From NCBI GenBank assembly GCA_030706105.1, contig JAUZPC010000161.1, positions 1-6,671 of the forward strand: a stretch of 6,671 nt of DNA, given 5' to 3'. The notes beneath the pieces are model-generated. The model was not told the DNA's origin, searched no databases, and saw only the letters and a list, made by a program, of their open reading frames with translations. Shown piece after piece: positions 1 through 6,349 of this stretch (position 1 is its first letter; every line of letters begins with the position of its first letter). The translations under genes were made by a program, and so were the position numbers. The stretch is from Bacteroidota bacterium (GTDB lineage: Bacteria; Bacteroidota; Ignavibacteria; Ignavibacteriales; Ignavibacteriaceae).

Positions 1-385
1 GAGATAATATATTTTCAACTGTTACATTCTTATTCTCAAATGAATATTGCGGAAAGAATTTTGTCAGCTTATCGTTTACGGAAAGTTTGCCCTCCTGAAC
101 CAGTTTTAATAAAGCAACAGCAGCAAATTGTTTTGAGATTGAACCAATTGCAAATACATTTTCCGTCTTGTTCGGGATGTTGAGCTCAACATTTGCCAAC
201 CCGTATGCTTTCTTAAATACAATTTTGTTGTCTTTTGCCGCTAAAATAACTGCGCCGGGGGCGTAAGATTTATAATTGGTACTCATTAAGCTGTCCATAA
301 ATTTTACAGCTTTGGTGTCCAATTCCTGTGCATTTACTAAAACACCGAATGAAAAAAGCATTACAAAAAAAGTAAAGTACTTCAT
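1..385 (-). CDS. Exported serine beta-lactamase-like hydrolase (peptidase S12 family), N-terminal part only
   Basis: Reading leftward from the ATG at 385-383, an uninterrupted frame of 128 codons runs off the left edge, so the C-terminus is missing. The first 20 residues (MKYFTFFVMLFSFGVLVNAQ) look like a Sec signal peptide, giving a periplasmic or outer-surface protein. The mature part has the beta-lactamase (PF00144) start: PGAVILAAKDNKIVFKKAYG (43-62), GLANVE (62-67), then FAIGSISKQFAAVALLKLV with the S-x-x-K catalytic motif at Ser82-Ile-Ser-Lys85. EGKLSVNDKLTKFFPQY (98-114) follows, as in class C beta-lactamases, DD-peptidases and esterases of this superfamily. The later Tyr-x-Asn and Lys/His-Thr-Gly motifs lie outside the window, so substrate (peptidoglycan peptide, beta-lactam or ester) cannot be chosen. 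An AGGAG Shine-Dalgarno (395-391 on the minus strand) sits 5 nt before the ATG and fixes the start. Confidence 0.9.
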   Translation of the reverse strand, partial: MKYFTFFVMLFSFGVLVNAQELDTKAVKFMDSLMSTNYKSYAPGAVILAAKDNKIVFKKAYGLANVELNIPNKTENVFAIGSISKQFAAVALLKLVQEGKLSVNDKLTKFFPQYSFENKNVTVENILS

Positions 386-445
386 AATATCTCCTGAATA
401 TTTTTCTTCAATTATTTCTATAAATAAGTGGTGGAAAATAAGAAA

Positions 446-475
446 ATGCTTTAGCATATCATTGTTTATAATGAT
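446..475. repeat. Two adjacent short inverted repeats upstream of the beta-lactamase-like gene
   Basis: ATGCT-TT-AGCAT (446-457) is followed directly by ATCATT-gtttat-AATGAT (458-475). Both lie 60-90 nt upstream of the start codon at 385 on the minus strand, where an operator or promoter could sit. Such short A/T-rich palindromes are frequent by chance in DNA of this composition, and no Bacteroidota-type promoter element was found next to them, so a regulatory role is only a possibility. Confidence 0.2.
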
Positions 476-564
476 TTACGGTAAGATTATTATTTGAATG
501 GAAGAAGTTTATTCCCCGGAATACCTGAAGGATGATCTGATTGAAGGAAAAGACACCTGGGAAT

Positions 565-593
565 AAAAAAAGGCCCGTCAAAAAGTGACGGGC
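565..593 (-). terminator. Rho-independent terminator of the 140-residue exported protein gene
   Basis: On the minus strand an 8-bp perfect stem (GCCCGTCA, then a 5-nt loop, then TGACGGGC; plus-strand arms 573-580 and 586-593) is followed after one C by seven consecutive T (565-571). It begins 8 nt beyond the stop codon of the gene ending at 602. The plus-strand reading has no U-tract, so it is directional. It separates that gene from the beta-lactamase-like gene downstream, which therefore probably has its own promoter. Confidence 0.88.
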
Positions 594-601
594 TTAAAAA
601 A

Positions 602-1024
602 CTAACGAATTATTTCAATTAAGGCACTGGCAACCGTTTTATCCTTATGGTCTAATAAAAATACTCTATAAAATCCGGTATTGTCAAACTTTAAGTCACT
701 TTCAGAATTGGTCCTAAAATAAACATATTTGTCAGTAGGGGTGATTGTATAGGGGAATTTTTTATAAAATTCAAATTTTCCGGTACTTTCATTATAACGG
801 TCAAATTGAATGTGAACATCGTCACATAATAGAGCGTGTGAACTTTTTACTACAACGGTAATAGGTCCTGTATAGAATCTGTCTCCGACACCAATTTCAC
901 CTTTATCAGCATCATATTTTTCGCAGAAATATAAAACGGGTTCTGACTGTGCAAAAGTGTTTTTAACCAATCCTGCTGAAAATATTGCGATAAATAAGAA
1001 TAATAGTGAAAATTTATAGTTCAT
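602..1024 (-). CDS. Small exported protein of unknown function
   Basis: I do not recognise a named family. The 140-residue product has a clear signal peptide (MNYKFSLLFLFIAIFSAGLV..., probable cleavage after Ala25 in NTFA-QS), so it should be periplasmic or secreted. The remaining roughly 115 residues alternate hydrophobic and polar positions as in a beta-sandwich (PITVVVKS 54-61, VHIQFDRY 70-77, YVYFRTN, GFYRVFLLDHKDKTVASALIEII at the C-terminus). Two cysteines, Cys34 (LYFCEKYD) and Cys67 (ALLCDD), could form a disulfide. No catalytic motif is visible. The start at 1024 is supported by an AGGAGG Shine-Dalgarno 4-5 nt upstream (minus strand). The gene is monocistronic by position, with its own terminator at 565-593. 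Being a real gene is well supported; its job is not known. Confidence 0.85.
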   Translation of the reverse strand: MNYKFSLLFLFIAIFSAGLVKNTFAQSEPVLYFCEKYDADKGEIGVGDRFYTGPITVVVKSSHALLCDDVHIQFDRYNESTGKFEFYKKFPYTITPTDKYVYFRTNSESDLKFDNTGFYRVFLLDHKDKTVASALIEIIR

Positions 1025-1167
1025 AGTACCTCCTGAAATGATTTTGTTATTTTATTATTTTAAGTAGAGATCTTTATTTCGTATCAAAAAGATAACAATC
1101 TGTTCCATGATAAAGCAAAATTTTAGTTTTTTTCTTATTTTGCAATATTTTAAATTCCATTCTATCC

Positions 1168-1198
1168 TAAACTTATAAAAAAAAAGCATAATAATCAA
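1168..1198 (-). promoter_or_regulatory. Possible Bacteroidota-type promoter for the exported-protein gene
   Basis: On the minus strand TTG (1198-1196) is followed after 20 nt by TAAGTTTA (1175-1168), a 7 of 8 match to TAnnTTTG. The spacing equals that of the better promoter at 2742-2772. It would imply a leader of roughly 135 nt before the ATG at 1024, which is long, and the region is very A/T-rich, so the match could be accidental. Confidence 0.25.
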
Positions 1199-1231
1199 TT
1201 TTCTGACTAAATTAAATATGCTTATTATTGT

Positions 1232-1239
1232 TATATTTG
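1232..1239 (+). promoter_or_regulatory. Possible -7 element for the HAD phosphatase gene
   Basis: TATATTTG is an exact match to the Bacteroidota -7 consensus TAnnTTTG and lies about 35 nt before the preferred start codon at 1275. No TTG is present 19-21 nt upstream, so the -33 half is missing. If real, it would place the transcription start downstream of the in-frame ATG at 1218 and rule that start out. Confidence 0.35.
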
Positions 1240-1274
1240 TTATTATCAATATATATTTTTTTATGCAAAATCAA

Positions 1275-1919
1275 ATGACAATTAAGCATGTATGTTTCGA
1301 TCTTGATGGCACACTTATAAATTCTTTCGATACTATTTTAGAGTCCACTTTAAAAGCATTAGACCACTTAGAAATTGAGAATTCAATTGATGAAAAAGAG
1401 TTTTATAATAGAATAGGGCTTCATTTTGAGGATATTTTTAATGAACTAAATGTATCGGTCCCTGATGTTGAGCATTTTATTAAAGTTTTTAAAGGTTACT
1501 ATTTCGATTTTATTGACAAATCTGAAATGTATCCAAACGTTATAGAAACTATTAAATATTTAAACGAAAATAATATTTCAGTCACTTTACTTACCACCAA
1601 GGCACAAGACCAGGCAGATAAAATAATTGATCTTTTTGGATTAAGACCTTATTTTAAATTTGTAATGGGAAGAAGAGTAGGGCTTGAAATAAAACCCTCG
1701 CCTGAACCGTTGCTGTTTATTTGTAATGACCTGAAAATTTTGCCTGAGAATACTCTGATGGTCGGTGATTCAGAGCTGGACATCAGATGCGGTAAAAGCG
1801 CAGGCACATATACTGCTGCTGCTGCTTATGGATATAGATCTGAAGAAGTGATTGCTGCTGAAAATCCTGACTTTACATTGAGTAATATTAAAGAACTAAT
1901 TGCTATTGTTAAAGTATAA
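1275..1919 (+). CDS. HAD-superfamily hydrolase, phosphoglycolate phosphatase-like
   Basis: A 214-residue cytoplasmic phosphatase of the HAD subfamily I with an alpha-helical cap (Gph/PGMB-like). All four HAD motifs are present: motif I FDLDGTL with nucleophile Asp9 and acid/base Asp11; motif II VTLLTTK with Thr107; motif III Lys140 in EIKPSPEPLL; motif IV MVGDSELD with Asp165 and Asp169 for Mg2+. The C-terminal AYGYRSEEVIAAENPDF resembles the Gph group, but the substrate cannot be fixed by sequence; 2-phosphoglycolate or another sugar/nucleotide phosphate is possible. Start choice: the open frame extends to ATGs at 1218 and 1263, but the 1218 start would add an odd hydrophobic tail encoded by promoter-like A/T-rich DNA. 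MTIKHVCFDLDGTL from 1275 has the normal 8-residue lead to the nucleophile; 1263 (adding MQNQ) is the alternative. No Shine-Dalgarno is visible. The DUF1697 gene follows 15 nt later. Confidence 0.88.
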   Translation: MTIKHVCFDLDGTLINSFDTILESTLKALDHLEIENSIDEKEFYNRIGLHFEDIFNELNVSVPDVEHFIKVFKGYYFDFIDKSEMYPNVIETIKYLNENNISVTLLTTKAQDQADKIIDLFGLRPYFKFVMGRRVGLEIKPSPEPLLFICNDLKILPENTLMVGDSELDIRCGKSAGTYTAAAAYGYRSEEVIAAENPDFTLSNIKELIAIVKV

Positions 1920-1934
1920 CTTGCCGGAGTAATT

Positions 1935-2480
1935 GTGAAGACTTATATCTCAATGTTGCGTGGTATAAATGTATGCGGGCAAAAGAAAATTGCAATGTCT
2001 GAACTTCGCAAAATGTATGATTTGCTTGAGCTTACCGGAGCAGAGACTTATGTCCAAAGTGGGAATGTCGTTTTCAAAAGCCGGTGCGGTAATTCTGCCG
2101 AACTTGCAAAATTGATTGAAAACCAAATAGAAAAATCTTTTGGATATCAAGTCCCGGTTGTTATTCGCGAAATGGGTGATTTAGAAACGGTAATGAACAA
2201 AAATCCATTTTTACTTAAAAAAGATATAGATAAAGATAATCTTTATATAACATTTTTTAATTCAATTCCTGAAAACCTGAATTTTGCTGATCCGGCTTTT
2301 CCTGCCGATGGAGATGATACTTACCACTTGGGCGAAAAAGAGATTTATCTTTACTGTCCAAATGGATATGGCCGCACTAAACTTTCTAACAACTATTTCG
2401 AAAGAAAACTGAAAGTTCCGGCAACTACCAGAAATTGGAAGACTGTGTGCGCATTATTTGATATTGCAAAAAATAAATAA
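1935..2480 (+). CDS. DUF1697 family protein
   Basis: A 181-residue cytoplasmic protein covering the full usual length of DUF1697. Family hallmarks are YISMLRGINVCGQKKIAM (4-21), the segment ETYVQSGNVVF (37-47), and the conserved C-terminal block YCPNGYGRTKLSNNYFERKL (140-159) followed by KVPATTRNWKTV (160-171). The biochemical function of the family is not established, to my knowledge, and no enzyme motif can be assigned. The start codon is GTG at 1935, supported by GGAG at 1926-1929 (5-nt spacing) and by the family-typical N-terminus. It follows the HAD gene by 15 nt, suggesting one transcript. Its stop codon is separated by one nucleotide from the stop of the convergent small gene at 2482, and no terminator hairpin lies between them. 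Confidence 0.9.
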   Translation: MKTYISMLRGINVCGQKKIAMSELRKMYDLLELTGAETYVQSGNVVFKSRCGNSAELAKLIENQIEKSFGYQVPVVIREMGDLETVMNKNPFLLKKDIDKDNLYITFFNSIPENLNFADPAFPADGDDTYHLGEKEIYLYCPNGYGRTKLSNNYFERKLKVPATTRNWKTVCALFDIAKNK

Positions 2481-2481
2481 T

Positions 2482-2706
2482 TCAATTTAAGAACTTTTTA
2501 CGTTTTTTATATAGAATTCTTTCGATATTTTTGTAACTGAGAAAATATTCATCAGTTAACTGCCATATTGCATCTTTTGCCTTAAACCCTTTTCGTTTTA
2601 ATGTAAAAAATTTGGCTCTGATTTCTTCATTTCTCCTGTGTATTTCAGGTATTATTTTATGCTTGGCTAACAGATTAAGTAATTCTATTTTTAGTTGATT
2701 ATTCAT
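2482..2706 (-). CDS. Small basic helix-turn-helix-like protein, putative DNA-binding
   Basis: A 74-residue, strongly basic protein (C-terminus ILYKKRKKFLN). Helices are likely at 4-16, 22-38 (IHRRNEEIRAKFFTLKRKG), 43-54 (AKDAIWQLTDEY) and 57-67 (SYKNIERILYK). The spacing A-x-x-x-L-x-x-x-(Y/F)-x-hydrophobic-S-x-x-x-I resembles a helix-turn-helix with a recognition helix after Leu56-Ser57, reminiscent of Mor-like or small phage/transposon-type regulators; the family is not identified. An open frame continues upstream to 2829, but the start at 2706 is preferred: GGAG at 2716-2713 lies 6 nt before this ATG, and the longer version would add a low-complexity hydrophobic stretch encoded by the promoter region. 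A good promoter lies at 2742-2772. The gene diverges from the methyltransferase operon and converges on DUF1697. Its function as an autoregulator is speculative. Confidence 0.72.
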   Translation of the reverse strand: MNNQLKIELLNLLAKHKIIPEIHRRNEEIRAKFFTLKRKGFKAKDAIWQLTDEYFLSYKNIERILYKKRKKFLN

Positions 2707-2712
2707 TGAATT

Positions 2713-2716
2713 CTCC
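2713..2716 (-). promoter_or_regulatory. Ribosome binding site that sets the start of the small HTH-like gene
   Basis: On the minus strand GGAG is followed after 6 nt by ATG at 2706-2704. Neither of the in-frame upstream starts has a comparable site, so this decides for the 74-residue product over the 115-residue reading. Confidence 0.65.
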
Positions 2717-2741
2717 AAGTATGAATCTTTATTACTTGATA

Positions 2742-2772
2742 CAAACATAATAAATATATTATATATAGTCAA
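2742..2772 (-). promoter_or_regulatory. Bacteroidota-type promoter of the small HTH-like gene
   Basis: On the minus strand TTG (2772-2770), a 20-nt spacer, and TATGTTTG (2749-2742) match the known Bacteroidota promoter pattern (TTG, 19-21 nt, TAnnTTTG) exactly. Transcription would start near 2735 and give a leader of about 30 nt containing the GGAG site. This placement also argues against translation starting at 2829. It is the best promoter match in the window and supports the taxonomic assignment. Confidence 0.6.
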
Positions 2773-2810
2773 TAGCAACATAATAAAAAAATTATAGAAA
2801 ATAAAAAATA

Positions 2811-3953
2811 TTGAATTCAAACGAAACATTTAAAATGACTGCCAAAAGCCATCAGGGCTTTGAAGAAATTCTTGCTGATGAGCTTAAGGAGTTAGGTGCA
2901 ATAAATATAGAAGTGCAAAAGAGAGCGGTCTCTTTTGAAGGAAACAAAGAACTTCTTTACAAGGCGAACTTGTGTTCACGCTTTGCTATGCGGATTTTAA
3001 TTCCAATTTATACTTTTAAATGTGTAAATCCCGGACAGCTTTATAAGGGAGTGCAGAAAATTGACTGGAGTAAGTATCTGAACGTTAAAAATACTTTGGC
3101 GGTTGATAGCGCTGTACATTCCCAATACTTTACAAACTCAATGTTTGTTTTCCAAAAAACAAAAGATGCTGTTGTTGACCAGTTTAGGGAAAAATTCGGC
3201 ATTCGTCCAAATGTAGAACTGGATGACCCTCATCTGAGAATAAATGTATATATAAATGAAAACCATTGTACTGTATCAATTGACAGCAGCGGAAGTTCTC
3301 TTCACAAAAGGGGGTACCGCACTGAGGTGAATGCCGCCCCTTTAAATGAAGTGCTTGCTGCAGGGTTAATTAAAATTTCCGGATGGAATGGGGAAGGGAA
3401 CTTTGTTAATCCAATGTGCGGCTCGGGTACTCTGCTTATTGAAGCTGCTATGGCTGCTTACAATATTCCTGCAGGTATTAACAGACCCGGTTTCGGATTC
3501 CAAAAGTGGCCTGACTTTGATGAATTACTTTGGAAAAAAATATCTGATGAAGCTCTTTCCAAGATTAAACATGCTCAGCTTTCTATTTCAGGTGCGGATA
3601 TCTCACCTGATGCAATTAGAATCGCACGAGGAAATATCAGGAGGGCAAATCTTGAAGATAAAATTTCACTTGAGAGAAGAGAATTTGAAAGACAGGTACC
3701 CCCCAAAGGTAATGGAATAGTAATCATCAATCCTCCATACGGAGAACGTATGGAGGAAGAAGATATACTTGGCTTTTATAAAATGATGGGGGATGGGCTT
3801 AAAAATGCTTTTGACGGATATGAAGCATGGATTTTGAGCTCAAACAGAGAGGCCATGAAAAAAGTTGGTTTACGCGCTGAAAAAAAATTGGCTTTTAGAG
3901 CTGGTCCTCTAGAATTACTTTTTTATAAATATAATATGTATAAAGGCCTATAG
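2811..3953 (+). CDS. THUMP-domain class I SAM-dependent RNA (23S rRNA guanine-N2-type) methyltransferase
   Basis: A cytoplasmic methyltransferase of the RlmL-N-terminal/YpsC family, which modifies guanine in 23S rRNA using S-adenosylmethionine. The N-terminus (FKMTAKSHQGFEEILADELK) is family-typical, a THUMP RNA-binding domain covers roughly residues 45-165, and the catalytic UPF0020 domain follows. Visible motifs are the SAM-binding NPMCGSGTLLIEAA (200-213), GADISPDAIRIARGNI (261-276) with acidic Asp263, and the catalytic NPPYGER (307-313). The length of 380 matches single-domain YpsC-type enzymes rather than the fused RlmKL. The exact target base is inferred from the family. Start is uncertain: TTG at 2811 keeps the FKM strand common to relatives, while ATG at 2835 gives MTAKSHQGFEE; neither has a clear Shine-Dalgarno. 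It is the first gene of a four-gene operon, with the next start 14 nt after its stop. Confidence 0.92.
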   Translation: MNSNETFKMTAKSHQGFEEILADELKELGAINIEVQKRAVSFEGNKELLYKANLCSRFAMRILIPIYTFKCVNPGQLYKGVQKIDWSKYLNVKNTLAVDSAVHSQYFTNSMFVFQKTKDAVVDQFREKFGIRPNVELDDPHLRINVYINENHCTVSIDSSGSSLHKRGYRTEVNAAPLNEVLAAGLIKISGWNGEGNFVNPMCGSGTLLIEAAMAAYNIPAGINRPGFGFQKWPDFDELLWKKISDEALSKIKHAQLSISGADISPDAIRIARGNIRRANLEDKISLERREFERQVPPKGNGIVIINPPYGERMEEEDILGFYKMMGDGLKNAFDGYEAWILSSNREAMKKVGLRAEKKLAFRAGPLELLFYKYNMYKGL

Positions 3954-3967
3954 CAGGATAGATTTTT

Positions 3968-4318
3968 ATGAAGAAAACTACAACTGAAACCAGAAAATAC
4001 CGTACTGATATGAATGATAAAATTCTTAACAGTGGCTTTAGAGACTTTAATAAGTTTTTTGCACTCGATAATAAGGCTTATATAGATGGTGCTTTGCCTG
4101 CTAAAACAAAAGAATTGATGGGGCTGGTTGCTTCAGCGGTATTACGCTGTAACGATTGCATTTTTTATCATATAGACAGGGCAATTCAGGAAGGCGCTTC
4201 AAGGGAAGAGCTTTATGAATCATTAAACATTGCGTTGATTGTTGGGGGCTCTATTGTTATACCCCATTTAAGATATGCGTTTGAAGTATTGGATGAAATT
4301 TTTAGCGAGATTAAATAA
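3968..4318 (+). CDS. Carboxymuconolactone decarboxylase / AhpD-like protein with CxxC motif
   Basis: A 116-residue, all-alpha cytoplasmic protein of the CMD superfamily. The active-site signature is intact: Cys61-Asn-Asp-Cys64 with His68 (RCNDCIFYHIDRAIQEGAS), as in the AhpD alkylhydroperoxidase branch where the cysteine pair is redox-active. The conserved lead-in LPAKTKELMGLVASAV (43-58) and trailing EELYESLNIALIVGGSIVIP also fit. A thiol-disulfide or peroxidase-like role is known for AhpD; no peroxiredoxin partner lies in the window, so the actual substrate is unknown. The ATG at 3968 has AGGA 9 nt upstream. The stop codon overlaps the next ATG by one base (TAATG, 4316-4320), implying translational coupling with the deaminase. 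Confidence 0.88.
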   Translation: MKKTTTETRKYRTDMNDKILNSGFRDFNKFFALDNKAYIDGALPAKTKELMGLVASAVLRCNDCIFYHIDRAIQEGASREELYESLNIALIVGGSIVIPHLRYAFEVLDEIFSEIK

Positions 4319-5658
4319 TGACAGATAGAATTCTACTTGCAGATTATATTGTTTCTGCAGATGAAAAAGGTACTATTTATAAAGATTGTGGCATTGAAAT
4401 TACAAATGGCATTATCACAAATATTAAGAAATTTACTGTTGATGAATTAAGACTTTTTGGCGGCGAAGTTGAAGACTATTCCGGGCAGGTTATTATTCCC
4501 GGTTTTATTCAGACACATATACATCTTTGCCAGACTCTTTTTAGAGGATTTGCTGATGATTTGCAGTTGTTGGACTGGCTGCAGAAAAGAATTTTTCCTT
4601 TTGAAAACGCTCATAACAGAAAATCACTCAGACTATCGGCTTCTCTTGGTATTTGCGAGCTCCTTTTAAGCGGTACTACTACTATTATGGATATGGGTAC
4701 TTTAAGGCATCAGGAAGTGATTTTTAATACTCTTATTAAATCAGGAATAAGAGCCTTTGCCGGTAAATGCATGATTGACCAAAATGATCTGCTGCCTGAA
4801 TTTAAAAGTACAACCGAAAAGGAATTAGACGAAACTTATCATTTAGCCGAGCAGTTCCATAATTCCAATAACGGCCTTATTAAATATGCTTTTGCTCCAA
4901 GATTCGTATTGTCCTGCTCAGAAAAGCTCCTTAAGAAAACTAAAGAAATGATGTCCTTGTTTGAAGGCAGTTTATATCATACGCACGCTTCAGAAAATAA
5001 AAATGAAATTGAAGTTGTAAGGCATATGCATAATAAAGAGAATATAGAATACTTTGATTCAATTGGAGTGCTTGATAAAAATACTGTACTTGCTCATTGC
5101 ATTCACTTGAATGAAAGTGAAATAGATATCCTTAAAGAAAAAGATGTAAGGGTGGCCCATTGTCCTTCTTCTAACCTGAAACTCGGGTCCGGTATAGCTC
5201 CCATTCCTACCTACCTGAAAAAAGGAATAAATGTCTCTATAGGTGCAGATGGGGCTCCGTGTAATAATAATCTTGATATGTTTAAGGAAATGCATTTAGC
5301 TTCCTTAATCCAAAAACCGGTGCATGGCCCTACAAGCATGGATGCTGAAACTACTTTTAGACTTGCTACTATTGAAGGCGCTAAAGCTCTGCATATTGAT
5401 AATATAACCGGAAGTCTGGAAGTTGGAAAAAAAGCCGACTTGGTCTGCCTGAATTTTTATGAATGTGATCAACCTGTTTATTATGATGAAAACAATATTT
5501 ATTCACTTATTGTTTATAGCGGAAATAAAAATCTTGTTGAAAGTGTTATGGTTGACGGCAAGTGGCTTGTTGAGGGCGGTTTTATGACCAGAGGCGATGA
5601 GTTTGAAATTTATAATGATGCAAGTATTGAGTATAAAAAATTATTAAAGAGATTATAG
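4318..5658 (+). CDS. ATZ/TRZ-type amidohydrolase, MTA/SAH/5'-deoxyadenosine deaminase-like
   Basis: A 446-residue metal-dependent deaminase of the amidohydrolase superfamily, cytoplasmic, of usual full length. The metal and catalytic set appears complete: His67-x-His69 (PGFIQTHIHL), His223 and Glu226 (HTHASE), His260 (LAHCIHL), a further His281 (AHCPSSNLKLGSG), and Asp311 in GADGAPCNNNLDMF. FRGFADDLQLLDWLQ (75-89) is typical of the 5'-methylthioadenosine/S-adenosylhomocysteine deaminase group (TM0936-like), and the GADGAPCNN variant also occurs in 5'-deoxyadenosine deaminase-type members. The expected reaction is hydrolytic conversion of an adenosine derivative to the inosine derivative plus ammonia. 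Related members act on guanine or s-triazines, so the substrate is inference. The start ATG overlaps the preceding stop and the terminal TAG overlaps the next GTG, placing it firmly inside the operon with RdgB. Confidence 0.88.
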   Translation: MTDRILLADYIVSADEKGTIYKDCGIEITNGIITNIKKFTVDELRLFGGEVEDYSGQVIIPGFIQTHIHLCQTLFRGFADDLQLLDWLQKRIFPFENAHNRKSLRLSASLGICELLLSGTTTIMDMGTLRHQEVIFNTLIKSGIRAFAGKCMIDQNDLLPEFKSTTEKELDETYHLAEQFHNSNNGLIKYAFAPRFVLSCSEKLLKKTKEMMSLFEGSLYHTHASENKNEIEVVRHMHNKENIEYFDSIGVLDKNTVLAHCIHLNESEIDILKEKDVRVAHCPSSNLKLGSGIAPIPTYLKKGINVSIGADGAPCNNNLDMFKEMHLASLIQKPVHGPTSMDAETTFRLATIEGAKALHIDNITGSLEVGKKADLVCLNFYECDQPVYYDENNIYSLIVYSGNKNLVESVMVDGKWLVEGGFMTRGDEFEIYNDASIEYKKLLKRL

Positions 5659-6254
5659 TGGAAATTGTGTTTGCTACCTCAAACAAGGGTAAATTTAAAG
5701 AAGTAAATAAGTTATTTGAAAACTCTGAAATTATTATAAAATCTTTGTCTGATTTTGATTCAATTGCAGAAGTTATTGAAGATAAAGATACATTTGAAGG
5801 GAATGCCCAAAAAAAGGCCAAAGAAATATTTGAACAGGTAAAAATACCTGTTATTGCTGATGATTCAGGTTTGGTGGTAGAACATCTGAACGGGGAGCCG
5901 GGGGTTTATTCAGCCCGCTATGCAGGAGAGAACTGTTCTTATGCTGATAATAATAAAAAATTACTGTCCGAATTGTCAGGCTTTGAAAAGCCCAATAAAG
6001 CTAAGTTTGTCTGCTGGGCTGTTTACTATGACGGCAATGATTTTATTAATGCTCAGGGTGAGGTAAATGGTGAAATAACTGAGCAGCTTTCCGGAACCGG
6101 CGGATTTGGTTATGACCCATTATTTATTCCTGACGGATATTCAAAGACAATGGCGGAAATATCGCCTGAAGAAAAAAACCAGATAAGTCATCGTGGAAAA
6201 GCATTCAGGGAGTTAAAAGCAAAACTCATTCAAAAAGGTTTACTGCATTCCTGA
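5658..6254 (+). CDS. rdgB: RdgB/HAM1-type dITP/XTP pyrophosphatase
   Basis: A 198-residue cytoplasmic nucleotide house-cleaning enzyme that hydrolyses non-canonical purine triphosphates (dITP, ITP, XTP) to monophosphate and pyrophosphate. All family blocks are visible: the N-terminal nucleotide-binding ATSNKGKFKEV (6-16), TFEGNAQKKA (45-54), the metal/base-binding IADDSGLVVEHLNGEPGVYS (66-85) with Asp68-Asp69, GTGGFGYDPLFIP (146-158), and the base-recognition SHRGKAF (177-183). The start is GTG at 5658, overlapping the previous TAG by one base (TAGTG); MEIVFATSN from this codon is the normal family N-terminus, so GTG is accepted. It is the last gene of the operon. No hairpin plus T-tract was found directly after its stop. 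Confidence 0.95.
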   Translation: MEIVFATSNKGKFKEVNKLFENSEIIIKSLSDFDSIAEVIEDKDTFEGNAQKKAKEIFEQVKIPVIADDSGLVVEHLNGEPGVYSARYAGENCSYADNNKKLLSELSGFEKPNKAKFVCWAVYYDGNDFINAQGEVNGEITEQLSGTGGFGYDPLFIPDGYSKTMAEISPEEKNQISHRGKAFRELKAKLIQKGLLHS

Positions 6255-6349
6255 GCCCTAAAAGCGGCTGTTGCACTAATGGGAGAAAGTGGATAAGTAC
6301 TCTGAAAAGGAGAAATTGCATTATGGGCGACCAGCCTAAAGGAGATTGA

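Noticed and set aside
276..497. 73-residue plus-strand open frame opposite the beta-lactamase-like gene
   Set aside because: It is antisense to the well-supported signal peptide and N-terminus of the minus-strand gene and continues into its leader; no ribosome binding site and no protein-like composition.
1218..1274. N-terminal extension of the HAD phosphatase from the ATG at 1218, which would give a hydrophobic leader
   Set aside because: The extension is encoded by A/T-rich promoter-like DNA, contains an exact TAnnTTTG element, and has no counterpart in the family, where the DxDGT motif lies close to the N-terminus.
2526..2533. TATTTTTG as a plus-strand promoter for the methyltransferase operon
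   Set aside because: It matches TAnnTTTG but lies about 280 nt upstream inside the antisense small gene and lacks a TTG at the right distance.
2707..2829. Extension of the small HTH-like gene to a start at 2829, suggesting a membrane anchor
   Set aside because: A consensus promoter lies inside this stretch and a GGAG ribosome binding site precedes the internal ATG at 2706; the hydrophobic residues come from A/T-rich intergenic DNA.
3388..3720. 110-residue plus-strand frame inside the methyltransferase gene
   Set aside because: It overlaps the SAM-binding and catalytic region of the methyltransferase in another frame; it is a shadow of that gene.
6254..6269. AGCC...GGCT after the rdgB stop as its terminator
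   Set aside because: Only 4 bp pair around an 8-nt loop and no T-tract follows.
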